Assembly: GCF_016093545.1 (NCBI RefSeq)
Contig: NZ_JADKYX010000005.1
Location: 186,001 to 250,000 of the forward strand
DNA length: 64,000 nucleotides
Source of the DNA: Massilia rhizosphaerae
Lineage (GTDB): Bacteria > Pseudomonadota > Gammaproteobacteria > Burkholderiales > Burkholderiaceae_D
Direction of reading: 5' to 3'
In this document: positions 16,959 through 25,191 of the stretch, one piece after another
How the letters are laid out: each line of letters begins with the position of its first letter
Position numbering within the stretch: position 1 is the first letter of the stretch
Made by a program: the position numbers and the translations under genes
The notes under the pieces: generated by a model
The model's database searches: none
Told to the model about the DNA's origin: nothing
Seen by the model: the letters and a program-made list of their open reading frames with translations, nothing else

Positions 16959-19328
16959 ATGAAGCGGAAACACAATCTCATCATCCCCGCGCTGATCGCG
17001 GGCCTGGTCGCGGGCTGCGGCGGCGGCGGCGGCGGAGGCACGACGTCCGGCACGCCCACCGCCACCACGGCGGCGCCGACCCCGGCTCCGGCTCCGGCCC
17101 CGGCGCCCACCCCGACGCCCACCCCGACCCCGACCCCGACCCCGTCCGACGGCGGCACCGGCACGGCCGCCGCCACCTGGCAAAGCGTGAAGTTCGGCGG
17201 CGGCGGCTACGTCACGGGCCTGATCTTCCATCCGACGTCCGCGAACGTGCTGTACGCCAGGACCGACGTCGGCGGCGCCTATCGCTGGGACGCGGCCACG
17301 TCGTCCTGGGTCAACATCACGGACATGTTCGGCGCGGCGGACAGCTTCTTCGAGGGCGTGGAAAGCATCGCCCTCGATCCGAACAACGACCAGCTGGTCT
17401 ATATGGCGACCGGCATGTACGACTCGGCGGGCGCCACCGCGCGCCTGTACATCTCCAGCGACCGCGGCGCGCACTGGTCGCACGTCAACCTGCCGTTCTC
17501 GACGGGCGGCAACAATGCCGGCCGGGCCCTCGGCGAACGCCTGATGGTCGACCCGAACAAGCCGACGACGCTGTTCTACGGCTCGCGCACGGCCGGCCTG
17601 TGGAAGAGCGCGGATGCCGGCCTCACGTGGAGCCAGGTCACCTCCTTGTCGTCCGCCAAGTTCACCCAGGACCAGATCAACGCAGGGGGCTATAGCATGA
17701 TGGGCGTCGAAACCGTCTTGTTCGACACGGGGACGAAGGGTGGCGGCACGGCCACCCAGACCATCTACACGGCCATCGCCCCCGACTACGTCACCCTGGC
17801 GGGCCTGACGTCGAACCTGTACAAGTCGAGCGACGGCGGCGCCACGTGGGCGCCGGTGCCGACGCCGGTGTCCGGCTACCACATCCCGCACCTGGTGCGC
17901 GCCGCCGACGGCATGATCTATGTGGCGTTCAGCAAGGGCGCCGGCCCCAGCGTCGCCGGCCCGGCCCGGCTCTACAAGTTCGACGGCAGCAAGTGGACCC
18001 TGCTCGCCAGCAACGACACCGCCGGCTATGGCGGCATCTCCGTCTACGGCACGGGCGCCACGACCCGCATCGCGCTGGGCGTGTCCAACACCTGGGGCTT
18101 CGGCCAGGTCGTCCAGTTGTCCGACGACGACGGCGTCACGTGGCGCGAGATCGAGCAAGGCATGCCGCACACGCCGGCCAGTGGCGCCGGCGGCTGGGTG
18201 GACGACATCGAGATCGATCCGAGCAACCGCGACCACATCCTGCACATCTCCGGTGGCGGCATCGTGGAAACGAAGAACGCCTCGGCGGCCACGCCGAGTT
18301 GGAGTGAATCGGTCACCGCGCTGGAAGAAACCTGTCCGCTGGCCATCGCCACGCCGTCGGCCGGGGCGCCGTACAAGCTGATCAACAGCTCCGGAGACGT
18401 CGGCACGTGGGTCGACGCGGACCTGACCACGAAGCCGACCATGGGCCCCACCAGCAACTGGAGCAGCGGCAACACCGCCGACATGGCGTGGGCCGATCCG
18501 CTGTACATCGCCAGCGCGGGCGTCGCGAACTGGTCCGGCGCGGGCGGCTTCGGCTTCTCGTCCGGCGACGGCGGCAAGACGTGGACGAATTTCCCGGCCC
18601 TGCCGGCCGGCGCCAAGGCGAACACGAGCAACGCGGGGAACCTCGTGGTCACGGCCCGCAACAAGGTGGTGTGGGCGCCGCCGAACTCGGTGCCGTCCTA
18701 TACGACGGACAACGGCGCGACCTGGGCCGCGACCAATCTGCCGGCGCTGCCGGCCGTCGGGATCAACTGGGACCGCGGCTACCGCCTGGCCGCCGACCGC
18801 AAGAATCCGAACAAGGTGTATGCCTACGATTCGGGCGGCGCCTCATGGGCCGGCGCGGGCAAGGTCTATGTGTCGACCGATGGCGGCCACACGTTCACGC
18901 TGAGCCAGGGTTCGGTGGCGGCGAATTTGGCGCCCAACGCCTGGAATTCGACGTCGATCGCGGTCAATCCGAACGCCGAGGGCGACGTCTGGCTGGCCGA
19001 CGGCAATACCGTGTACCACTCGCTGGACTCGGGCGCGACCTGGACCAGGCTCGCCAACTTCGCCACCGCCAACGGCGCGCAGGGCGCCAGCGCGGTGGCA
19101 CTGGGCAAGGCGGCGGCCGGCGCCGGGTACTCGGCCGCGGTCTATGTGGTGGGTACCGTGAACGGCGTGTGGGGCGTGTACCGCTCCGACGACGGGGGCG
19201 CCAGCTGGGCGCGCTTCAACGACGACGCGCACCAGTTCGGCGGCATCGGGGTGATGGCGGCCGACCAGAACGCCTATGGCCGGATCTATGTCGGCGGCAG
19301 CTGCCGGGGTATTTTGTACAGCAACTGA
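16959..19328 (+). CDS. GH74 xyloglucanase-like lipoprotein 1
   Basis: 789 residues. The lipoprotein signal ends LVAGC (Cys20) followed by Gly, which predicts outer-membrane retention. A poly-Gly and then a Pro/Thr/Ala linker (to about residue 65) forms a stalk. The two-seven-bladed-propeller GH74 fold follows: the first catalytic Asp region YARTDVGGAYRWD near residue 107, repeated SSDGGATW/STDGGHTF blade motifs, and the second Asp region SSGDVGTWVDADL near 480. GH74 enzymes hydrolyse the beta-1,4-glucan backbone of xyloglucan. No Shine-Dalgarno sequence is visible; two copies of ACATCAAAGAC precede the ATG. It is the first of four paralogs in a row, and the only one with the long linker. Confidence 0.9.
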   Translation: MKRKHNLIIPALIAGLVAGCGGGGGGGTTSGTPTATTAAPTPAPAPAPAPTPTPTPTPTPTPSDGGTGTAAATWQSVKFGGGGYVTGLIFHPTSANVLYARTDVGGAYRWDAATSSWVNITDMFGAADSFFEGVESIALDPNNDQLVYMATGMYDSAGATARLYISSDRGAHWSHVNLPFSTGGNNAGRALGERLMVDPNKPTTLFYGSRTAGLWKSADAGLTWSQVTSLSSAKFTQDQINAGGYSMMGVETVLFDTGTKGGGTATQTIYTAIAPDYVTLAGLTSNLYKSSDGGATWAPVPTPVSGYHIPHLVRAADGMIYVAFSKGAGPSVAGPARLYKFDGSKWTLLASNDTAGYGGISVYGTGATTRIALGVSNTWGFGQVVQLSDDDGVTWREIEQGMPHTPASGAGGWVDDIEIDPSNRDHILHISGGGIVETKNASAATPSWSESVTALEETCPLAIATPSAGAPYKLINSSGDVGTWVDADLTTKPTMGPTSNWSSGNTADMAWADPLYIASAGVANWSGAGGFGFSSGDGGKTWTNFPALPAGAKANTSNAGNLVVTARNKVVWAPPNSVPSYTTDNGATWAATNLPALPAVGINWDRGYRLAADRKNPNKVYAYDSGGASWAGAGKVYVSTDGGHTFTLSQGSVAANLAPNAWNSTSIAVNPNAEGDVWLADGNTVYHSLDSGATWTRLANFATANGAQGASAVALGKAAAGAGYSAAVYVVGTVNGVWGVYRSDDGGASWARFNDDAHQFGGIGVMAADQNAYGRIYVGGSCRGILYSN
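17077..17145 (+). repeat. Pro-Thr/Pro-Ala linker with hexanucleotide repeats
   Basis: Within the first GH74 gene, CCGGCT/CCGACC-type six-base units repeat in frame and encode alternating PA and PT pairs. The unit keeps the reading frame, so slippage would only change the stalk length. Confidence 0.7.
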
Positions 19329-19795
19329 GTTTAACAAACGTTAACGCGGGCGGACAGCCGCTGGGGCACGGACCACGTGCCCCAGCGGCTTTTTTCATGG
19401 CTGCGCGCGCGTCCGCCCGCTTGGCGCTCTCGCTTACAAAATCCGGCGTGCCGTCTTGACCTCCATCACTAGTAAATACCATTGACAGTGGAAAACTTTG
19501 AGGTTTAGACTACGTTCAGCTTCATTAATTCTCACAGAATATTTCGTTAATGTATTTGCCGGATTGGATGCCAACCGATTCCGGCAATGCAGCGCCCACC
19601 GTACAGAAGTCGTTTGCGCGGCGGACGACAACGAAGCCTTGCCGGTGCCGCACGACGTCCGACGCAGATCGGGGAGTGCAGCCGGCCCCGATCGGCAAGG
19701 TGAACAGCAGGCAGGGACGCCGGCGACAACCGGACGACAGGCAGCGCCTGGGATCCGGGAACCCAAATCAAATATCCTTTCTTGAGGAGATCTTC
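19329..19795 (+). promoter_or_regulatory. Promoter and long leader of GH74-2
   Basis: The gap contains the GH74-1 terminator, then a promoter with TTGACA at 19482-19487, 18 bases, and TAGACT at 19506-19511. This matches the layout upstream of TonB receptor 1 and GH74-4, including the wider ATTGACAGTG also seen before GH74-4. About 285 bases of leader precede the GTG at 19796. A frame open from 19550 crosses this leader, but it lacks a ribosome-binding site and would hide the lipoprotein signal. Confidence 0.6.
19356..19395 (+). terminator. Strong terminator after GH74-1
   Basis: A perfect 15-bp stem (AGCCGCTGGGGCACG and complement) with a five-base loop and a T-run. Confidence 0.9.
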
Positions 19796-22084
19796 GTGAA
19801 TCGGAATCACAACTTCGTCATCCCGGCCCTGCTCGCGGCCCTTCTGGCCGGTTGCAGCGGCGGCAACACGACCCCCAGCGCGACTGGCACCGCGCCGGCC
19901 CTGGCCGCCACCGTCGGCTCGGCCACCTCCTGGACGAGCGCGAAATGGGGCGGCGGCGGCTACGTCACCGGCCTGTTCTACCATCCGAGCAATTCGAGCC
20001 TGCTGTACGCGCGCACCGACGTGGGCGGCGCCTATCGCTGGAACGCGAGCAACTCGTCGTGGATCCCCATCACCGACGGCATCGGCTGGGGTGGCGGCGA
20101 GGGCGCATATCACGGCGTCGAAAGCCTGGCGCTCGACCCGAACAACGATCAGCTCGTCTACATCATGACCGGGCAGTCGCTCGACTCGGCTTCCCACGGC
20201 CGGCTCTATGTCTCGAGCAATCGCGGCACCACCTGGACGCACTACGACGTGCCGTTCCCAGTCAACGGCAATGCCAACGGCCGGGGCACCGGCGAACGCC
20301 TCGCGGTCGATCCGAACAATCCGTCGACGCTGTTTTACGGCTCGCGCACGTCCGGCTTGTGGAAGAGTACGGACTCGGGCCAGACGTGGAATCAGGTGAC
20401 GGGCCTGTCGTCCACGATCGCCAACGGCGGCGGCATGATGGGCGTCGAGCAGGTCGTCTTCGACACCTCGACCAAGGGTTCCGGCCAGCCGACCTGGATC
20501 ATGTGGGCCACGGTCGCTCCGGACTACGCCCAGGCCGCCGGCCTGACGTCGACCTTGTACAAGTCGACCAACGGCGGCTATTCGTGGACGCCGGTCACGG
20601 TGCCGTCCAACGTGTCGGGCTACTACATCCCGCACACCGTGCGTGCCGCGGACGGTAACTTCTACATGGTGTTCAACCAGGGTGTCGGCCAGGGCATCAA
20701 CGGCCCCAGCTTCCTGTACAAGTTCGGCGCCACCGTCGGTAACGGTTCTTGGACCCAGCTCAAGAGCTCCACGACCAACGGCTTCGGCGGCCTGGACGTG
20801 TTCGGCAGCGGTTCGACCGCCCGCATCGCGCTGGGCATGACCGGCTGGAGCGACACCAGCAAGCAGATCCAGGTGTCCGACGACGGCGGCAACAACTGGC
20901 ACGAAGTCGAGGCCGGCATGCCGCACACCAGCGACTCCTGCGTCGGCTGGATCGAGGGCGTCACGATCGACCCGGCGAACCGCGACCACATCATGCACAT
21001 CCACGGCGGCGGCGTCTGCGAAACGATGAACGCTTCGTCGTCCTCGCCGACCTGGAGCCCGAAGGTCAACAACCTCGAGGAGACCGTCACCCTGTCCCTC
21101 GTGACCGCACCGGTCGGGGCATCGTACAAGTACATCAACAGCGCGGGTGACATCGGCACGTGGGTCGATACGGACCTCGCGACCCGGCCGACGCGCGGCC
21201 CGCTGAACTCGTGGAGCAGCGGTAACTCGGCCGACATGGCATGGTCGGATCCGACCTATATCGCCGCCTCCGGCGTCGACAATGCCAACGGCCACGTCGT
21301 CAAGGGCTTCTGGTCGGGTGACAGCGGCAACAGCTGGTCGCAGTTCTCGTCGCTGCCGACCGGCGCCGCGGCGAACGGCAGCGAGGTGCAGAGCATCGCC
21401 GTCCCGTCGCGTAACAACGTGATCTGGGCACCACCCGATTCGGTGCCGTCGTACAGCACGAACAGCGGCGCGAGCTGGACCGCGACCAACCTGCCGGCGT
21501 TCGGAGCGACCTGGAACGGCTACTATCGTGCCTATCGCCTGGCCGCGGACCGCAAGAACCCGAGCAAGGTCTATGCCTTCGATTCGGGCGGCGCACCGTG
21601 GAGCAACGAGACGGGCAAGGTCTACATCTCCTACGATGGCGGCCATAGCTTCGGCCTGAGCGGGATGTGGGGCGCCCAGAGCATGGCGCCGAACGGCTGG
21701 CACGACACGTCGATGGCGGTCAACCCGAACGCCGAGGGCGACATCTGGGTGACTGACGGCAATTCCCTGTACCACTCGGTGAACTCGGGCTGGAACTGGG
21801 TGCAGGTCGGCACCTTCGCGTCCGCCAACGGCACGAAGGGCGCCACGAAGGTCGCGTTGGGCAAGCCGCTGGCCGGCTCCTCGTACTCGGCCGCGATCTA
21901 CGTGGAAGGCACGCTGAACGGCCAGTGGGGCATCTTCCACTCGGACGACGGCGGCGCAACGTGGGCGCGCTTCAACGACGACATGCACCAGTTCGGCGAC
22001 AACAACGTGTTGGCGGCCGACCAGAGCACCTATGGACGCATCTACGTCAACGGCGCTGCCCGCGGCGTGATCTACACCAACTAA
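19796..22084 (+). CDS. GH74 xyloglucanase-like lipoprotein 2
   Basis: 762 residues from a GTG preceded by GAGGAGA. The lipobox LLAGC (Cys20) is followed by Ser, and only a short Ser/Thr linker precedes the enzyme. Catalytic regions are YARTDVGGAYRWN (about 82) and SAGDIGTWVDTDL (about 456). Blade motifs such as SDDGGNNW and DSGGAPW recur throughout. Compared with GH74-1 it lacks the long PT stalk and differs in several loops (for example NGVGWG-type to IGWGGGEGAYH), which may change how it binds substrate or whether it acts endo or exo. It has its own promoter and terminator. Confidence 0.9.
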   Translation: MNRNHNFVIPALLAALLAGCSGGNTTPSATGTAPALAATVGSATSWTSAKWGGGGYVTGLFYHPSNSSLLYARTDVGGAYRWNASNSSWIPITDGIGWGGGEGAYHGVESLALDPNNDQLVYIMTGQSLDSASHGRLYVSSNRGTTWTHYDVPFPVNGNANGRGTGERLAVDPNNPSTLFYGSRTSGLWKSTDSGQTWNQVTGLSSTIANGGGMMGVEQVVFDTSTKGSGQPTWIMWATVAPDYAQAAGLTSTLYKSTNGGYSWTPVTVPSNVSGYYIPHTVRAADGNFYMVFNQGVGQGINGPSFLYKFGATVGNGSWTQLKSSTTNGFGGLDVFGSGSTARIALGMTGWSDTSKQIQVSDDGGNNWHEVEAGMPHTSDSCVGWIEGVTIDPANRDHIMHIHGGGVCETMNASSSSPTWSPKVNNLEETVTLSLVTAPVGASYKYINSAGDIGTWVDTDLATRPTRGPLNSWSSGNSADMAWSDPTYIAASGVDNANGHVVKGFWSGDSGNSWSQFSSLPTGAAANGSEVQSIAVPSRNNVIWAPPDSVPSYSTNSGASWTATNLPAFGATWNGYYRAYRLAADRKNPSKVYAFDSGGAPWSNETGKVYISYDGGHSFGLSGMWGAQSMAPNGWHDTSMAVNPNAEGDIWVTDGNSLYHSVNSGWNWVQVGTFASANGTKGATKVALGKPLAGSSYSAAIYVEGTLNGQWGIFHSDDGGATWARFNDDMHQFGDNNVLAADQSTYGRIYVNGAARGVIYTN

Positions 22085-22110
22085 GTACCACGTTCTTGAC
22101 GTAGCCAATG

Positions 22111-22145
22111 ACCGTCGCGGCATCCGCAAGGACCGCGACGGTTTT
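22111..22145 (+). terminator. Terminator after GH74-2
   Basis: Stem ACCGTCGCGG / CCGCGACGGT followed by TTTT. The preceding bases (GACGTAG..AATGACCG) recur before the terminators of GH74-3 and GH74-4, evidence that non-coding flanks were duplicated together with the genes. Confidence 0.8.
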
Positions 22146-22296
22146 CCGTTTGCCGAACGACGGTGGCGGCGTCAGTCTCATTCCTCAAATCTATAAAAAC
22201 AACGCGCCAACCCCAACGCCAACCGGGCCGGCGCGGCGGAGCTACGTCCCTGACGGGAAATCGTTAAGCCACTCATTCCTTCTTAGAGGAGACATC

Positions 22297-24627
22297 ATGC
22301 ATCGGAAGCACAACTTCATCATCCCGGCGCTGCTCGCGGCGGCTCTTGCCGGCTGCAGCGGCGGCAGCACCACGCCAGGCGCATCGGGCACCGCCGGCCC
22401 CGTCGTCGCGGCCACCGTCGGCTCGGCGACCACCTACACGAGCGCGAAATGGGGCGGCGGCGGCTACGTCACGGGCCTCATCTATCACCCGACCAGCTAC
22501 GCCGTCATGTACGCGCGCACCGACGTCGGCGGCGCCTACCGCTGGAACAATTCGAACGGCTCGTGGACTCCCATCACCGACGGCATCGGCTTCAACGCGG
22601 GCGAAGGCACCTACCACGGCGTCGAAAGTATCGGACTCGATCCGACCAACGACAACAAGGTGTACCTGATTACGGGCATGTACTCGCACGACTGGCAAGG
22701 CACCCCGGTCAATGGCCGCATCTATGTCTCCAACGACCGCGGCAACAGCTGGACACACTACGACCTGCCGTTCCCGGTCGGCGCCAACGAAGACGCTCGC
22801 GCCATCGGCGAACGCCTGAAGCTCGATCCCACCAACCCGTCGACGATGTTCTACGCGTCGCGCACGGCCGGCCTGTGGAAGAGCACGGACTCGGGCCAGC
22901 ACTGGACCCAGACCGGTTTGTCGAGCAAAGTGCTGTCGGCCAGCGAGATCCAGGGGCTCGGTGCCGCGCCGGTGGGCGTCGAGCAGATCATGTTCGACAA
23001 CTCGAGCGTGGGCGGCGGCGCGACGACGTGGATACTGTATGCCGCGATCGCGCCGGACTACGTGCAGAAGGCAGGCCTGACCTCGACCCTGTACAAGTCC
23101 ACCAACGGCGGCTACTCGTGGACGCCGGTGGCGGTCCCGTCGACCGTGACCGGCTACTACGTCCCGCACATGGCGCGCACCAACGATGGCAACTACTACG
23201 TGGTGTTCAACAAGAACTCGGGGCAGGGCGCACAGGGCCCCGGCTACCTCTACCGGTTCGGCGGCATGACCAACGGCGACTCGTGGTCCCAGCCGCTCGC
23301 CACCACCACGCAGGGCGGCTTCGGCGGCGTCTCCGTGTACGGCTCCGGTTCGACGGCCCGCATCGCGCTGGCCGAGACCGGTGTCTGGGTCGACAACCCG
23401 CCGGCCGTCCTGCTGTCCGACAATGCCGGCGGCACCTGGCGCGAAATCGCGGGCGGCATGCAGCACTGGGGCGGCGGCTACGGCGGCTGGGTGGACGATG
23501 TCGAGATCGATGCGACCAACCGCGACCACATCATGCACGTCACCGGCGGCGGCGTCTGGGAAACCTGGAACGCGTCGTCGGCCACGCCGAGCTGGGATGC
23601 GCCGGTCAACAATTTCGAGGAAGTCTGCCCCAATGCCATCGTCGCGCCGCCGGCCGGCGCGTCGTACAAATTCGTGCAGTCTTCCGGCGACGTCGGCACG
23701 TGGCTCCAGACCGACCTCGCGGCGAAGCCGTTCAAGGGTCCGACCACCGCCTGGAGCAATGGCGCTGTCGCGGACGTGCTGTGGTCCGATTCCACGTTCA
23801 TCGTCGGCACCGGCGTCCTCAACTCGAGCCAGACGCCGTTCGGCTTCTGGTCGGGCGACGCCGGCAACACGTGGTCGAACTTCGCGACCTTGCCCAACGG
23901 CGCTTCCAGTTCCAGCGCACAGAGCATCGCGGTCACGTCCCGCAGCAACGTGATCTGGGCGACCAAGAACTCGGTGCCGTCCTGGTCCTCGAACAATGGC
24001 GGCAGCTGGACCGCGACCAACCTGCCGGCGCCGACCGTCACCAGTGTCGATTCCAGCTATCACCTGGCGGCCGACCGCAAGAATCCGAACAAGGTCTATG
24101 CCTATGACGCGGGCGGCGCCGAGTGGACCGGAACGGCCGGCAAGGTTTATGTGTCGACCGATGGCGGCCACAACTTCACGCTGAGCCAGGGCTCGGTGTC
24201 GGCGAACCTGGCTCCCAACCGCTTCGGTTCCACCTCGCTGGCGGTCAACCCGAACGCCGAAGGCGACGTCTGGCTGGCCGACGGCGATGCCGTGTACCAC
24301 TCGACCAATTCGGGTGCGAGCTGGACGAAGCTGACCGGCTTCGCGACGGTCGCGGCCAGCGGCTCGACGGACAAGTTGCTGGGGGCCGCCAGCATCACCC
24401 TCGGCAAGGCGCAGACCGGCAGCACGTACTCGGCCGCGGTCTACGTCGTGGGCACGCGCAATGGCGTGTGGGGCGTCTATCACTCCGACGATGGCGGTGC
24501 GACCTGGGCGCGTTTCAACGACGACGCGCACCAGTACGGCGGCATCTTCGCGATTGCGGGCGACTGGAACACCTACGGCCGCCTCTACTTCAGCGGCACC
24601 GGTCGCGGTGTGATTTACACCAATTGA
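22297..24627 (+). CDS. GH74 xyloglucanase-like lipoprotein 3
   Basis: 776 residues from an ATG preceded by AGAGGAGA. The lipoprotein signal MHRKHNFIIPALLAAALAGC is close to those of the other three copies. Catalytic regions are YARTDVGGAYRWN and SSGDVGTWLQTDL (about 465). The C-terminal blades carry STDGGHNF and SDDGGATWARFNDDAH. The 212-base gap to GH74-2 has a terminator but no obvious TTGACA-type promoter, so expression may depend on read-through or on a weaker promoter near CTATAAAAA (about 22190). The leader just before the start is similar to that of GH74-4 (GGAGCTACGT and TTAGAGGAGACA). Confidence 0.9.
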   Translation: MHRKHNFIIPALLAAALAGCSGGSTTPGASGTAGPVVAATVGSATTYTSAKWGGGGYVTGLIYHPTSYAVMYARTDVGGAYRWNNSNGSWTPITDGIGFNAGEGTYHGVESIGLDPTNDNKVYLITGMYSHDWQGTPVNGRIYVSNDRGNSWTHYDLPFPVGANEDARAIGERLKLDPTNPSTMFYASRTAGLWKSTDSGQHWTQTGLSSKVLSASEIQGLGAAPVGVEQIMFDNSSVGGGATTWILYAAIAPDYVQKAGLTSTLYKSTNGGYSWTPVAVPSTVTGYYVPHMARTNDGNYYVVFNKNSGQGAQGPGYLYRFGGMTNGDSWSQPLATTTQGGFGGVSVYGSGSTARIALAETGVWVDNPPAVLLSDNAGGTWREIAGGMQHWGGGYGGWVDDVEIDATNRDHIMHVTGGGVWETWNASSATPSWDAPVNNFEEVCPNAIVAPPAGASYKFVQSSGDVGTWLQTDLAAKPFKGPTTAWSNGAVADVLWSDSTFIVGTGVLNSSQTPFGFWSGDAGNTWSNFATLPNGASSSSAQSIAVTSRSNVIWATKNSVPSWSSNNGGSWTATNLPAPTVTSVDSSYHLAADRKNPNKVYAYDAGGAEWTGTAGKVYVSTDGGHNFTLSQGSVSANLAPNRFGSTSLAVNPNAEGDVWLADGDAVYHSTNSGASWTKLTGFATVAASGSTDKLLGAASITLGKAQTGSTYSAAVYVVGTRNGVWGVYHSDDGGATWARFNDDAHQYGGIFAIAGDWNTYGRLYFSGTGRGVIYTN

Positions 24628-24653
24628 GCGGTACGACCCTGATGTAGATCATG

Positions 24654-24693
24654 ACCGTTGCGGCACTGGATGCTGGCCGCAACGGTTGTTTTT
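24654..24693 (+). terminator. Terminator after GH74-3
   Basis: An 11-bp perfect stem ACCGTTGCGGC / GCCGCAACGGT followed by TGTTTTT. Confidence 0.85.
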
Positions 24694-24709
24694 GCGCTCG
24701 TGAATTCAA

Positions 24710-24750
24710 TTGACAGTGAAAAAGTGTGAGTATTAAACTATATTTAATAC
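24710..24750 (+). promoter_or_regulatory. GH74-4 promoter with overlapping inverted repeat
   Basis: TTGACA at 24710-24715, an 18-base spacer, and TAAACT at 24734-24739. Arms GTATTAAA (24730-24737) and TTTAATAC (24743-24750) form a perfect 8-bp inverted repeat with a five-base centre that covers the -10 box, a typical repressor-site position. A similar GTATT..AATAC repeat is at 27601. Confidence 0.6.
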
Positions 24751-25191
24751 CACTTCATCCTGTTTTCATGTTTCGTTAATGCGAACGGATGCCCGATACC
24801 GGCCTGGGCGCGCATCGTGCCCGGTCCGGTAAAAGCCAACGCGCGCTACCCGGCTGACCGAGGTCGGCCGGGCGAGCTTGTTTCAAGGTTCCATGTTCGA
24901 CGCCGTACGCTGCCGTGACCTCATCGCGGTCTCTGCGCATGGCGAGTATTGTTTCTAATTTATAAAAAACGTTGACTCGAGGCATGGTGCCGCCGGACCG
25001 CTTTGGAAACATCCCCGGAACGCCTGCGACGACGTCGACGAAGGAAACGCGCTGCGCGCCGGTCGGGCGCGGTCTTCCTTGGCGCCGCGCCGGACGATCT
25101 CCGGCACGGCGGCAGGGCCAGCGCGGTGGAGCTACGTTGTTCTAGACCGGAAAACGGCAAGCCAATCATCCTTCCTTTTAGAGGAGACACA

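Larger units (their letters stand above)
24628..25191 (+). other. Intergenic region with long GH74-4 leader
   Basis: This 564-base gap holds the GH74-3 terminator and the promoter just described, then about 450 bases of predicted leader. No credible gene is present: the frame open from 25003 has no ribosome-binding site and would mask the lipoprotein signal. The last 90 bases resemble the leader of GH74-3. The rest shows no structure I can name. Confidence 0.6.

Noticed and set aside
19550..19795. N-terminal extension of GH74-2 (and likewise 22108-22296 and 25003-25191 for copies 3 and 4)
   Set aside because: The upstream frames lack ribosome-binding sites, are not alike, and would bury the conserved lipoprotein signals.
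19547..24531. Long minus-strand frames opposite GH74-2 and GH74-3
   Set aside because: Repetitive His/Asp/Arg/Val-rich translations mirror the GH74 codon pattern and contain no protein motif.
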